A stretch of 64,000 bases of DNA, from contig JAQFVV010013089.1 of NCBI GenBank assembly GCA_028023455.1, positions 1 through 64,000 on the forward strand, given 5' to 3'. The notes below the pieces were generated by a model. It was not told where the DNA came from, did not search any database, and saw only the letters and a list, made by a program, of their open reading frames with translations. How positions within the stretch are numbered: the stretch's first letter is position 1; each line of letters begins with the position of its first letter. Source of the stretch: Epiperipatus broadwayi. Its lineage: Eukaryota; Onychophora; Udeonychophora; Euonychophora; Peripatidae. This document shows positions 24,127 to 36,060 of this stretch, in pieces. The position numbers and the translations under genes were made by a program.

Positions 24127-26221
24127 TATATATATTAAATATAATACCTTATGCAGAGTGATGGTTTTTAGAGTTAAAGTTTTCTAGATCAAAACTGATT
24201 ATTATTTTACCCCTGGGCAGTTTAGCATAGTGGTAATTCTAAGGGGTCATGAATTGATGAAAAAAATTATTAGAGTTCAACTTACTCAATTATTTATTAT
24301 TACTGTAAATATAAACATAATATAAGAATATATCTCAAAACAGCATAAAATTTCAAGTTTGGTTTAAGTTTATATTCCAGTTTACAACCCATACGTAATG
24401 GGCTTTTTTAAGCATGGAATAGGAGATGAGCGAATAACATTTAAACTCGTTGAAAAGTGTATCAGGAAAATTGACTTTGTTTTTATTCTTTATCACCTCA
24501 ACATTAAGATTACATTTTTCAATGTTATTTGTAATAATTGTCTAATTTAAAATTCTAATGCACAGCTCTAATTTTTTTTCAGTAATATATAAAAAAAAAT
24601 TATTTAAATTTATAGTAAAAATGAATTGAGTAAATATCCACCACTAAAATGACTATTAATCTTTGATTGCATAATTAAGCTCATTTTCTAGTTAAATTTT
24701 AAAAAATGAATTAATATACTCAAAGATAATTATATAATCTACATAAACCTGTTTTATTTGTATAAATTTTATACATAATACGGTAAAATTCAAATAAATA
24801 TAAACCTTAAGGCTCTGCACTTAAATGAAATATAATGAAAAATCCTAATCATATGACAGTCAATTATTTTGTTTTTATAGTCTCCACATTTAGATTAAAT
24901 TGTTTTATGCATGCTCGACTCATATATCGAATTATATTTATACCAAAGAATACTAGAATAAGACAATCAATAAATTTCATTTTTTCCATAAAAAGTTTTT
25001 TAAAAAATGAAAAAAATGTAATATATTTGAAGTTAATTTACAAAATAACAATAACAATAAACAAAAATTAATACATTTTGCAAACGTTCAATGGTTGTAA
25101 AACAAATAATATGTTTAAAAACATTAAAATAAAATTATTTTTATAAAAAACAAACCTTCAGAAAAAATGACAAGAATAAACACAATTCCACAATAAATTA
25201 ATAATAATTGATTGTTAAAAATGTTTATTTGAAAAAATTATAGATAAGCCTTAATATTCGATGAGAAACAAATATCATTCCATAATGATATTGAATTAGA
25301 AAATCAAGAACATAATAAAGTTAAATTTCATTAAATGAAAAAAAATATTTATGTTTATTGGTGAAAACAGCAGAAAAGCTAAGATATTAATTTAAAGAAA
25401 TTATAGATAGATATTAACTATTACTATTTGTTGAGAGCAAACATTGTATAATGAGGTTACAACATTAGGACTCATGACAGTCCTTGACCGTGTGTGATTT
25501 GTAATAATGAAAATATATTAAATATGCAAGTAATAGTTTTGATCATTTAACATATTGTTGAAAGACTTCTAATGTCAAATGAAGAGGAGTGAATAAATAA
25601 TATTGGCCTCAGTGATATATTATGTTAGTAAATAGCTAATTTATAAAAATTTAAACACCAGAGAGTTCCATCATACAATTATCATTTACAATCAGTTTTA
25701 TAACAACCTAATAATAAGTGTTAAACCACTAAACATCACATGATCATTATCTCATACTAGCACAATAATTGTTATTAAACAATTCAAATGTTGTTTTGAT
25801 TTGAATTGTCTAATAATAAGTGCTCACACAGAGTATGTATATAATACTATGGGCTGAAACCAAATGCTAAATTTTGAAAAAAAAAGAGAACTTCTCACAA
25901 CTTTTTTGAATTACATCTAAATTCCATATGCTAATTTTTTTTTTTTTTTTTACAAGACCAGTTTATATTATTCTTTGTAATTCACTCTGCAGTGATTAAG
26001 AAAAAATCGAATTTTGGGCTGATAATTGTCAACTACAGACTAAAAAAAATAATTTAAATAATTTGATCAAATAAAGTTGATTTGGTTTAACTCAATAATT
26101 AATAAATAATTATTCGATATACATTAATATGTACAATTTATTTTATACAAATTGTATAACTATCAATAAAGCAAGTCATATATAATGTGACATTGCTTTA
26201 TAAGCTTGTATTTATAAAAAT
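24127..26221. other. Intergenic, with a possible degraded tRNA-like SINE and a MITE fragment
   Basis: No gene is seen. 24210-24285 has an A-box-like TTTAGCATAGTGGTA and a weak B-box-like GAGTTCAACTT, perhaps an old SINE. 25722-25790 on the minus strand resembles the right flank of the palindrome at 35240-35606 (AATGATCATGTGATGTTTAG). The open frame 24835-25071 looks like a chance frame. Confidence 0.35.
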
Positions 26222-26589
26222 GTAATGCAAAGAGTGTACCAATAGCTCAAGCAAACTCTTAATTGATATGAGCAGTAAGAGAAAATATGTAAAATCTCTA
26301 TCTGAAAATCTCTTATCCCCAGACCAATTGTTTTCAAGCTTATGGCTCACCTCAGTGAGGAGCTAGAATTTTCAGACAGACATCTCTATCTGAAAAACTC
26401 TTATCCCCAGACCAAATGGTTTCAAGCTTATGGATCACTTCAGTGAGGAGCTAGAATTTTCAGACACTGAGGTGAGCCATAACCTCAAAAACAGTTGGTC
26501 TGGGGATAAGAATTTTTCGGATAGAGATTTTAAATATTTTCTCTTACCTTAAGAGCTTGTTTGAGCTATTGCTATGCTCTCTGTATTAC
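26222..26589. mobile_element. Fold-back MITE with an internal tandem duplication
   Basis: The left arm 26222-26340 (GTAATGCAAAGAGTGTACC, CAATAGCTCAAGCAAACTC) pairs with the right arm ending at 26589 (GAGCTATTGCTATGC, CTGTATTAC). Inside, a block of about 88 bp starting CTCTATCTGAAAA occurs twice in tandem (about 26297 and 26385), each with GCTTATGG and CAGTGAGGAGCTAG. A short AAATTGTATAAC match flanks both sides (about 26150 and 26590). The arm sequence recurs at 58650-58780. Confidence 0.75.
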
Positions 26590-29476
26590 AAATTGTATAA
26601 CATATAATGCTAGTATAACATGAGTATTTAATACATTCAATAAATTTAATTTCCTAAAATCTTACCAGTAATAAATACTAATGACTACATGCAACATTAA
26701 TGGATTTACTTGCCTTTGTACCCCAATATTTGATTTTTTACTTCAAGGGGAAGGTATCTCCATTAGTTATTTCTCATTTTGCTTGGATTCTGAATGTCCT
26801 GTTTATTCTCCAAAAGCAAACAATAAGAAAAAATATCCCTGACAATCCATTCTGTTATTTATATGTGCCCTTTCTATTTTTTATTTGAGGTAGCAATTAC
26901 TTTTCATAGTTAATTAGTGATATTTTCTAAAATCCATAATTACTTTATTTTGATATTATATTGTATTAATCATTTTGGAATTTTAAAACACCATTATTTA
27001 TTTAGATTTAAAACTAATTAATCTTTAGTAAGTATTTTTCATTAAAAATTAATAACTTCAATTAGTTTTTCTATACTCTATTGGTTTCTGTTTGCAAAAT
27101 AACATAGTTTTGTTGCATAGCAAATTCCACATTGGCGTTCATAACACTCCACACATATTTTTCCATGAAAACTTATTTTAGATTTGTTTTCAAAATACAT
27201 TATTTTATTTTCATACTATTAAACATATTATTAATTTTTTAATTATTATCTGTTAAAATTATATTAATTTCAATTTTATTTCCTAAATACATAATATAAT
27301 TTTTATGCTTTTTAAATATATTACAATATTTAGTTGCTTTTTTTTCAGTGTTTTAGGAAAATGTAAAATTTATTATTTTAGTTAGTCTGGTTTATTTTTA
27401 TATTTGTATGGTGTTTCCAGCAATGGGTAGTACATTATGCAATAGCACACATTACGAAATTTATCTAATAATAACTAAATAATCATTTACAAACTGGATG
27501 ACATATTATTTGGTGAGTTGTTTGAAACAGCATAACATGTCATAATTTACTTTAGCCAACATGTCAAAAAATGATAACCTGTATGTATTTTAATAAAAAG
27601 CAGTTTAACTGTTATTCAATATAACAATGACATGACGTTGACATATAAAAAATATATTATTATAATATAGCAGTTATATATATTTTTTCATTTTATAGTT
27701 GTTTTATACTCTCATCATTGAATGTATTAGGTAAGTAAAGCAAATCTTGGAAGTAGTTTTTTAAGTGCATTTTTATTACTGTTGTAAAAATTATTTCAAA
27801 GATATTATAGACATTTTTGTTATATTTTAAAGTAGATAATATTATTTTAGCTTCTTTATTTTAATAAAATGTTAGATAATTTAAATATCTATTTATATAT
27901 TAATAATTATATTCAAAAAAATCAACACATAATGTTATTGCAAATATGTGTAAATAAAATGAGATTATATATATATTGTGAGAGTACCATATGAGCCTCA
28001 CCTAAAACAATTTGGGTTTCTTTGTGAATTTAATTGTGCCTATATCGAATCAACAGATATAAATAACTTACACCTATCTTAAGCTTTTCATGTATCAGCT
28101 ATATACATAAACTAGTTAGTATTAAAAGAATAATTCTAAAAATGAGTAATTCTAATGTTTATACACACACATAAATAAAATGTTTCTAACTAATAGTATT
28201 TTTTTTTTGTTAATATAAAACTTGTCATTTGACAAAGCCTTAAGTCAACATTGCATTTTTATCAGTTGAAACAAAGGAAATAAACCTTTGGGGTTCATTA
28301 CAAATTGTATAAGTTGAACAATAAAGAGCATGAGCATGATTATGTGATATGCTTGCAGAAATTAATTCAGTATAAAAACGAACTAATATTGTTATAACAA
28401 TAATCTTCTATTTAGTTATCAAGGCAAGAACTACGTCTGTAAATTTAAATGTGTTCGAATTTAGAACACATTTAAGAAAAATTAAAAAAAGAAGATTCAT
28501 TATTTTAAAACCTGCTTCAAGTAATTAATTTACTGCCTTTGAATATTATAAAGAACTATAAAAAAATAATCATTGTAATTAACAAGGTTATAAAAGTTAT
28601 CAATGTCTTCGAAATGAGTTTACAAAATATATATTTAAGAAGACAAAAATTTATAAAGATGTTCTGTGGCTAGATAATTTATGCCAGGGATTTCTGCTGA
28701 TGTTTTAAACCTGAACATGTAAAGTTATTTCTACTTAATCAATGCCTAAAATATAATCATTGTAATTCTCATTTAAAAAGCTGCCTTAATATTGGAGTAT
28801 TATATTGAAGAAGATGTTAAATATTTTACTATGCAAATATTTAAAGAATGAATATCTGAATTGCCTCTTCGAAGGATGATCAATGAACTTTATGTTTCAA
28901 CATTCATCGTCATTTTATTTCGTCTAAGAAGAATATAAAACCATTATTCTTTCTCATCTTGGATTACTTCATTATGTATTTTAATAACCCTTAAACATTA
29001 TTTCCTTTGTGGATAATTATATTTACTTAGAAAAATTACTTCGTAGATTAAAGTGGAGAACTGATAAGATGAACTCTTTATTTTTTTTATTTATTTAATA
29101 AAATTTAGATGTTGGTATTTTGATATATACTCTGATGGAAATGACAGCTGACTAAGGTAAACGTTTTTAAATTATTTCAATTTGGAAGTAAGTTTTATTA
29201 TATTCCAAATTGAATCTTACATGAAAATTAACATAATATATTTTTAAACATACATAACTAATATCAGAATACATTCTATTATTAATCTAGTGTGAATGAA
29301 TGTTATCGTATATAGACATACAACACACACTGAATCATTTTAATGACACAATAGGTAGATTTATAATGTATCATGTGTATTATTTATTATGCGCATGATT
29401 TTAAATTATATATTATATATATATATATGTAAATGATTACATTATTTTTTTTGAATATTAAATAATTTATTAGTGT
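26590..29476. other. Gene-free AT-rich interval
   Basis: I see no credible exon, RNA gene or transposon. The frame 26700-26888 is hydrophobic, lacks homology I can recognise, and is most likely chance. Confidence 0.5.
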
Positions 29477-30715
29477 TTTACCAAGATAATTACAACTCGT
29501 CTACAGAGAACTTTGGATTTCCACCAACCAAGAGAACAAGCTGGATTTAAAAGTGGTTTTAAGTACAATAGATCATATCCATGTATTGAGAGAAGTCATA
29601 GAAAGGACAAACGAATATGAGTTGTCATTATGTTTTGGATTTGTAGATTATGAAAAGGCATTCGATTCTATACACATTTCTTCAGTGATTAAAGCATTGG
29701 ATCATCAAGGTATAGATCCAGGATATTGTCATATTTTAAAGTATATTTATAAAAATGCAACAGCAACAATCAGATTACCTAATGATACTGGAAAAATCAA
29801 CATTGAGAAAGGTGTAAGACAAGGTGACTCCATATCTCCAAAACTCTTTACAGCAGTGCTGCAAGAAGTATTTTGTGGATTAAAATGGGAAACTAAAGGA
29901 GTGAAAGTAAATGGAGAATATTTAAGTCATTTAGATTTCGCAGATGATGTAGTTGTTTTTGCAAATAATGCTTCAGAGCTGCAGGAAATGTTGCAGGAGT
30001 TAGCAGATGAAAGTAGAAAAGTAGCACTAAAGATAAATGTTAAAAAGACTAAAGTAATGTTTAATCAATTTGCTCAAAATATGAAAATAAAGATTGATTA
30101 TGGAGAATTAGAAGAAGTTAACAGTTACAAATACCTTGGTCAGATTATTAATACAGATGGAAACATAATGCAGGAAATTAATCATAGAATTAAACTTGGT
30201 TGGAGTGCTTTTGGTAGAAATAACTTGATACTAAAAGGAAATATGCCTATGTGTTTGAAAAGGATGGTTTTTAACAAATGTGTTTTACCAGTTCTTACTT
30301 ATGGATCTGAGACTTGGACACTTAATAGAAGAGCAATACAGAGACTTCAGACCACTCAAAGGAGTATGGAGAGATGTATGTTGGGAGGAACAAGAAGAGA
30401 TCGAAAACGCAATGTATGGGTAAGACAACAAACAAGTGTTACTGACCTTATTGAAAAAATTAAAAGATTGAAATGGAGTTGGGCTGGACATATTGCTAGA
30501 AGAGATGATAATAGATGGACAATTGAAATTTTAAACTGGATTCCAAGAGATTGTAAAAGACCCAGAAACAGACCACATGTGAGATGGATGGATGAAATAA
30601 GAAAATGTGCAGGGGTGTTGTGGAAAAGAGAAGCTAAAGATCGGAGAAGATGGATTAAACTTGGAGAGACCTTCATCCTGCAGTGGATTGATAATGGTTG
30701 ATGATGATGATGATC
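29477..30715 (+). mobile_element. RTE retrotransposon, 5'-truncated, best-preserved copy
   Basis: The copy begins TTTTACCAAGATAATTACAA, which corresponds to the middle of the reverse transcriptase in the copy at 9507-12440. It ends with the stop codon at 30699-30701 followed at once by a (TGA)n tail. A single extra base near 29560, just after GFKSGF, shifts the frame; from 29553 to the stop 382 codons are uninterrupted. Visible landmarks are DYEKAFDSI, RQGDSISPKLF, FADDVVVFA, KINVKKTKVM and YGSETWTLNRR. It lacks the endonuclease and the first reverse transcriptase motifs, so it cannot move on its own. Confidence 0.9.
29553..30701 (+). pseudogene. RTE reverse transcriptase fragment (motifs A to C-terminus)
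   Basis: This open frame of 382 codons starts at a GTG only because of the frameshift just upstream, so the start is not biological. It holds motif A (DYEKAFDS, around residues 29-36), motif B (RQGDSISP), the catalytic FADD, the motif D region (KKTKVMFN) and a C-terminal Trp-rich segment (RLKWSWAGHIARRDDN). The C-terminal basic stretch precedes a nearly absent 3' UTR. Good preservation implies a comparatively recent insertion. Confidence 0.8.
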
Positions 30716-30881
30716 TATAAGCACAGATTATAATTCTAAATTTTAATGTTTTTATGTGATAATATTTTTGTTTTTTATTACGGATTAAAATGTGTTAAAC
30801 TTGATTTCAAAATTAAACAGGTTTCGTTTGTTTATTTTATTTAGTCGTTTTATAAAACCAACAATTATAAATATACATACT

Positions 30882-30912
<31 letters not shown>

Positions 30913-31441
30913 TGAATCAACTTAGTAATTTAATATTTATAAGAAAGTTATATATAGCTTATACTAAATTTATCATTACTATGGGATATTTGTGGAAATG
31001 CCTGAAGAGAGTCGATTGCAATTTCTACTCTGAGCTCGAATTCCGAGAGTAACGAGGTTATTAATAGAGGAGTGAATTGGATTGGATTTTAAATCACATC
31101 ATCCATGTCATTCTATAAGAAGACTCAAAGTCCGACTATAGTTAGATGTGACTTCCTCAAGTCTGAAAAGGATCGTCCCATTATAATATATATATACCAG
31201 GAGAAATTACTAACACGATATTAATTTTACAAATTTTTTTTTTTGAAGTTTGTAAAAAAAATATAACTTTTCGTTTAAGTTCTTTTAAAAACTGTATTTT
31301 TCTTTTAAAAATCCAAGATGGAGTATGCAACTGTTAATTGTCCAAAAATAATAAAAAGGCTGGAAATTTTACATTGTCTTATATATATGTAATATAAATA
31401 AAATGTCCGTTAATTAAAACAAAATTGTAATTATAATTAAA
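30716..31441. other. Intergenic with (AT)n run
   Basis: No gene. An (AT)n run occurs at 30889-30911. 30980-31190 is a less AT-rich block (CTGAGCTCGAATTCCGAGAG, AAAGTCCGACTATAG) that looks like repeat DNA but matches nothing else here. Confidence 0.4.
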
Positions 31442-32306
31442 ATAATAAATTTAACGGTTTACAAACAATAATAAATAATCCTTAAATCTGCAGAAGTACT
31501 TTCGGTTTTTATTTCGGAATGACAAATTATGTTGTTACCAAAGTGATAAACTGAAAAATATTGAGATATTTGCCAAGGAATTGCTTGATATTGGTTATAA
31601 AATGGAACAAATAAACAATACTTTATGTCAATTTAAAAAAAGTTATAATGATTTAAAGGAAATGAAGATTAATAGTAAACAATGGATGTCTATTCCTTGT
31701 TATTTCAAATCCACAAGTGAAATTTTTTAAGGATATATATAAGAATGTGTTTAATGCTTCATTCTATGTTCCAAACAATATTAATAAATTGGTCAATAAT
31801 TCTAAGGATGTCATACCTGTCAAGCAGAAAAGTAATGTCTCATATCAAATTTTTTGTGATTGTATGCTATCATATATAGATGAATCTGAGTGCAGTATTG
31901 AGAAGAGTTTGAGGGAGCATGAATTGTTATACAAGTGTGTAAAAAGTAAGAATAATGGTGATTTAATGTCTCCTTCAGTTTTCTTTGATCATGAAAAAAC
32001 ATGTAAATATAAATTTAAATTTGATTTTGAAAATGTGAAAATTTTTCATGAAAAGAGAAACCATAATAAAAGAAAAATTAAAGAGGCAATTTTTATAGAC
32101 AGGAATAAAATGCATTTAATAAATCAACAAGCTGCTAACATTAAAATACATGATTCATGGAATTTGAATTGATGACGTTTGCTTTCGCTTTGTTTTGTTT
32201 TTTTTTTTAATTTAATAGCAGTTGAGGCAGGTTTAAGAAATTAACCAAAAGTACTTCTGTAGATTTAAGGATTATTTATAATTGTTTGTAAACCGTTAAA
32301 TTTATT
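31442..32306 (+). mobile_element. Penelope-like element fragment bounded by terminal inverted repeats
   Basis: The ends are about 65-bp inverted repeats with about three mismatches near the tips (AATAAATTTAACGGTTTACA on the left; its complement ends at 32306). Between them lies the 3' part of a Penelope-type ORF ending in a GIY-YIG-like endonuclease. The reverse transcriptase core is absent. Penelope-like elements are known to carry terminal repeats in direct or inverted orientation, and 5' truncation is common. The remaining coding region has at least one frameshift, so this is a remnant. Confidence 0.7.
31550..32172 (+). pseudogene. Penelope GIY-YIG endonuclease region, frameshifted
   Basis: Two frames join at a T-run near 31727. 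The first reads KNIEIFAKELLDIGYKME and WMSIPCYFKSTSEIF; the second covers 31717-32172. The second contains VSYQIFCDC followed by YIDES, which corresponds to the GIY/YIG strands with their cysteine pair. SLREHELL follows as the helix with EH, then HEKTCKYKFKFDFENVKIF, KRKIKEAIFIDRN (catalytic Glu helix) and a Trp near the end. The Arg normally at the start of the EH helix appears to be Ser, so activity is doubtful even without the frameshift. Assignment rests on motif order; there are no intact flanks to confirm it. Confidence 0.65.
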
Positions 32307-32898
32307 CTTTTATATATATATTATACTGGTAACCTGCAGGTATTTCCTTTAAATATAACTAATCACTATAACTTTCATAGAATTACATATAAAATAGATA
32401 ACGATTGATGATTTAACTTAAAAATGGGATGTATTTCCCAATCACTTTCACAAAATCAACCCTATGGATTTGAAAGAGGCTTTATAACTGAGAAGCAAAT
32501 TTGTGTTAAATAAAATAGATACACATTTTTACCTTTTACATGTCACCAACTTTTCATTTATGAAAAGAGAAAAAATGCTGAATGAACCAATTTCAAATTC
32601 TATAATCACCAATTCTTGTTTACATTCAGCTTTTGCTCAGTGCTTAAACATTTTCTTTAGTTTAACTTAATATTTTTATAAACATGGAACTGACAAGTGT
32701 TAGTGTGAATATTTGAAATTAAAGCTGTAATATAAAATGGAACTGACAACTTGAATTTTGTAAACTAATAATTTATTTATAGGACACAATTACTACATAC
32801 ACATACAAAGCAAAAAAAAAAATATTAGGATAAATTCATACAATGAATAATCATATACAAAAATGTTTTCTTGAAGATTCATGATAACGATATTTTAG
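32307..32898. other. Intergenic, nothing recognised
   Basis: AT-rich DNA without open frames of interest or repeats matched elsewhere. Confidence 0.5.
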
Positions 32899-33010
32899 TG
32901 GTCATGGCAGTATGGCTCAATTAGTTAGAGCATTACCTTAAAATTCAATATTCAAAAATCTAAAGATCCAGATTTGACTCTCATGCTAGTATTGTCACTG
33001 GTCAGACTAG
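32899..33010 (+). repeat. tRNA-derived SINE of a second type
   Basis: GTATGGCTCAATTAGTTAGA is a good polymerase III A-box region, and AGATTTGACTCTC about 50 nt later is a degraded B-box. The acceptor-stem pairing of a working tRNA is not evident. The stretch continues into non-tRNA sequence (TAGTATTGTCACTGGTCAGA), as SINEs do. It differs from the GCATTGG family. Confidence 0.55.
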
Positions 33011-34107
33011 TAACATGTGAACACGTGAAGAAAAGAAGAGAATAATTTCACATAAAACTTTATGCATATATTAACTTTTGAGCTATTACTAACAGTTAAA
33101 GGTAATTTCAAATTTTAAATGGAGTTAATTTTTTTCTAAAAACATTTAGTATTTAATGTTAGATGGTGGAAATAATCCAACATATAAATACAACTAAGTA
33201 TACAAAAATGATTTGAATAAATGAAACTTAATAACTAATATAAAAGAACTAAATTTGAATGCAGTAATGTATTATAATGGTTTATTAATACCTTTTCCAT
33301 TTTTTTGTTAAAGTTTTAAAAGGAACAGTCTTATTATGGTTTATATTTTATAACTTTCATTAATGATTAGTGTGGAGTAAAAATTTGTGATGTTTTTTTT
33401 TTCAAATTTGTTTAAATTTAAATGTTCCATTTTCAAAAAATGATAGGGACACACATTGTACATAGTCATTATAACTAATTCAGAATTAAGGCGTTAAAGT
33501 CAAACTCAGGTAGTTTCAGAATATTATTACATAATTATAGCAGGCTGATATAGTTTAAATTAATCAGCAATGCATTTTATGTGGCAATATGAACAAATAA
33601 TAATTATAATCCATAAATCAAAATTTTCTATTTCAGGTAAGAATGATTTATATTTAATAAATTACAGCAATATAATTTTCAGCCATGATTATAGTTTGCC
33701 AAGGAAAAAAGTTTCTCCTTATCTCTTTTCTGTGATCAGATAAAAAATATATCTAATTCTTATAAAAGTTAGAAATTTCTTGAGTATGAAAATAAATTTA
33801 AATAATATGATCTATAAAGATTAAATTTAAGTCTATCTCTGGATAAGATGTTCTCATTTTAATTATAAAATAAATTAATTTAATTCTTTAGATATATTCA
33901 ATATTAAATGAAATTCTAGTTAATAAAATAAATAAAACATACATTTCCCTAAGCAATTGTTTTATCTCATTTATGATAATAACAATACTACTGCTAATTG
34001 AAATTAAATAAAACATGATCTCTTAATTTTAGAATAAGATAATGAGTAATCTAAAATTACATTCAAATACTAAGAATGGGTACAGAGTTTCATAACCATT
34101 CTAAATA
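33011..34107. other. Intergenic, nothing recognised
   Basis: AT-rich sequence with no gene or identifiable transposon. Confidence 0.5.
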
Positions 34108-34521
34108 CCCTAGAACAGGGATCCCCATTCCTATGCCCGTGGGCACCATGGTGCCCGCAGACCATTTTACGTGTGCCCGCCGCTATCCGAATACGATAAA
34201 AAATTATTTATCTGATACAAATAAATTTAATTTTTAAAATTTCTTATAAATTATTGTATTATATTGTAATCAAATTGTAGGACATACTATACTTTTACAG
34301 CGTAAAAATATAAACGTTAATTATATATTAAAATTTTATTTTTGAAATAAATATTTTTTTGTACATTATGTGTATTATTAACAATATCCAACTATAAATT
34401 TACATTGAAAAAATAAACAGTGCCCGCCATCTGGTTGAAAAAATAAATAGTGCCCGCCACTTGGCCGGTATTGTAGAATGTGCTCTTAATTGCAAAAAGG
34501 TTGGGGACCCCTGCCTTAGAA
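34108..34521. mobile_element. hAT-type MITE of 398 bp with 8-bp target duplication
   Basis: The element proper is 34116-34513. The left end is CAGGGATCCCCATTCC; the right end, reverse complemented, is CAGGGGTCCCCAACC. The flanking 8-mers are CCCTAGAA (34108-34115) and CCTTAGAA (34514-34521), 7 of 8 identical. Inside, GTGCCCGC recurs at least four times, including two adjacent copies of about 30 bp (CAGTGCCCGCCATCTGG / TAGTGCCCGCCACTTGG). It has no transposase and is a different family from the 9327-12760 element. Confidence 0.8.
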
Positions 34522-34873
34522 TAAATCTAATTAAACATTTAATAAGAATTGGGTTTTTGTAAAACTAAATTTTATCATAGAATAATAAATATCATCTTCA
34601 AATATAAAAATGATTTTAAAATGAACTAGTACAATGATTTAAAATAAGCAAATCAAGTTGTAATTTTAATATTTAAATAATTCAATAAAGTTACTCCTAT
34701 AAGCTTCAATGTTCTTGTACATTTTTAGCAAACTAAAATCGTTTATAATATTTATAAATACTTAAATTTTAGTTCATAATTTGAATGATGTTAAAAACAA
34801 GTATGAGAAATATCTTAAATAACAAAACAAATATTAAAATTGTTTACAACTAAGTTAGTGTATATGCAGAATG

Positions 34874-34938
<65 letters not shown>

Positions 34939-35239
34939 AATGCTGTCATTTTGATACAGACTCTGACTAATAATATAAATAATATTCATCATCTGTTTTG
35001 CTTCCAACTGTTTAAAGACAAATTTATTATTGTGATAATGGAATAACTGCATTTCTTTTCTGATATTTTTTTTCACCGCCAAACTTTTTAACATATTTTA
35101 TGTCTTTTAATAAATTATATCACATTATATGACTCAGACAGTGTTATTTTAATCTTATTAATTGACTTCTTAAGCAGAAATTCATGTCTAATTGCTACTT
35201 CATGATATCTCAAGTTTTCTTACATATGATTATTTCTAT
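34522..35239 (+). repeat. Intergenic with a (CTA)n microsatellite at 34874-34938
   Basis: About 21 TAC/CTA units. They create a poly-leucine open frame (34840-35046) that I do not regard as a gene. The rest is AT-rich with nothing recognised. Confidence 0.85.
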
Positions 35240-35606
35240 TTAAAACAGGCAAAACTCTCTATACATATTGCCACTCAGTGCAAGCCAGATTAATCAATGA
35301 ATGCCAGAAGGCTTGTACATAAAATCCCCAACTAGTGCCTACTCATCCAATATTCCCAGACTAATTTCTGGCTTGTGGCCTTCCTCAGTGAGGAGCCTTG
35401 GATATGAGAGCACTGCGTACTTAACTATAAAACTGAGTCTTAAATTGAAAAACTATAATATTTTCAATCCAAGCTCATTAGCTTATATAATCATATTAGA
35501 TGAGTAGACATTAGATGGGGATTATATGCACAAGCCTTCTGTCATTCATTGATTACTCTGACTTGCACTGAGTGGCAATACATATAGAGAGCTTTGCCCG
35601 TTTTAA
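35240..35606. mobile_element. Palindromic MITE with arms of about 110 bp
   Basis: The left arm runs TTAAAACAGGCAAAACTCTC, ATTGCCACTCAGTGCAAG, then GAAGGCTTGTACAT. The right arm is its reverse complement, ending GAGAGCTTTGCCCGTTTTAA at 35606. The middle holds CTTGTGGCCTTCCTCAGTGA and GGAGCC, a core shared with the element at 26222-26589. A TA may flank each end, which would suit Tc1/mariner-type mobilisation, but the exact boundary is uncertain. It lies about 300 bp upstream of the first recognisable exon of the next gene. Confidence 0.75.
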
Positions 35607-35915
35607 TAACAGTTATAAGCAAGCATAAGAAATGGTGATCATGTGATGTTTATTGATTATTTCTATTTTATTGCTCATAATAATTTTAAGCATTTTCTAA
35701 GTGTTTTTTTAAACTGAATGTTGATGTAAACAAATCAAACTAATTCTTAATGTTTTCTAAACATTTATGTATTATTTAACAGTTTTGTCTTTATTAAAAG
35801 ACAAATTGATGTCAATATACATCTTTTTTAATAAAATCGATCAAGTTATATATATATCCAGTAAAAGTAATATATTTTTAACAATGTAAGACATTTTAAA
35901 ACTATTTCATTGAAG

Positions 35916-36060
35916 GTTGTCATCCTGGAAGTATAACCCTAGATGATAAATTTTGTAATTTATGCTATTGTGAATCATCTGAAGAGTTTAATTGTACTGC
36001 ACAAGGATTCTTCGACAATGCGTCATTTGGAGATATTAATGAAGACTGCTATGGTAAACA
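35916..36060 (+). CDS. Exon with pacifastin-like cysteine pattern
   Basis: Acceptor AG at 35914-35915; the upstream pyrimidine tract is weak. The exon enters in phase with two bases (GT), then 47 full codons, then CA. Five cysteines follow the pacifastin order and a sixth lies near the end (DINEDCYGK). This exon is 145 bp. Confidence 0.55.

Noticed and set aside
34840-35046. Poly-leucine open frame
   Set aside because: Produced by the (CTA)n microsatellite at 34874-34938.
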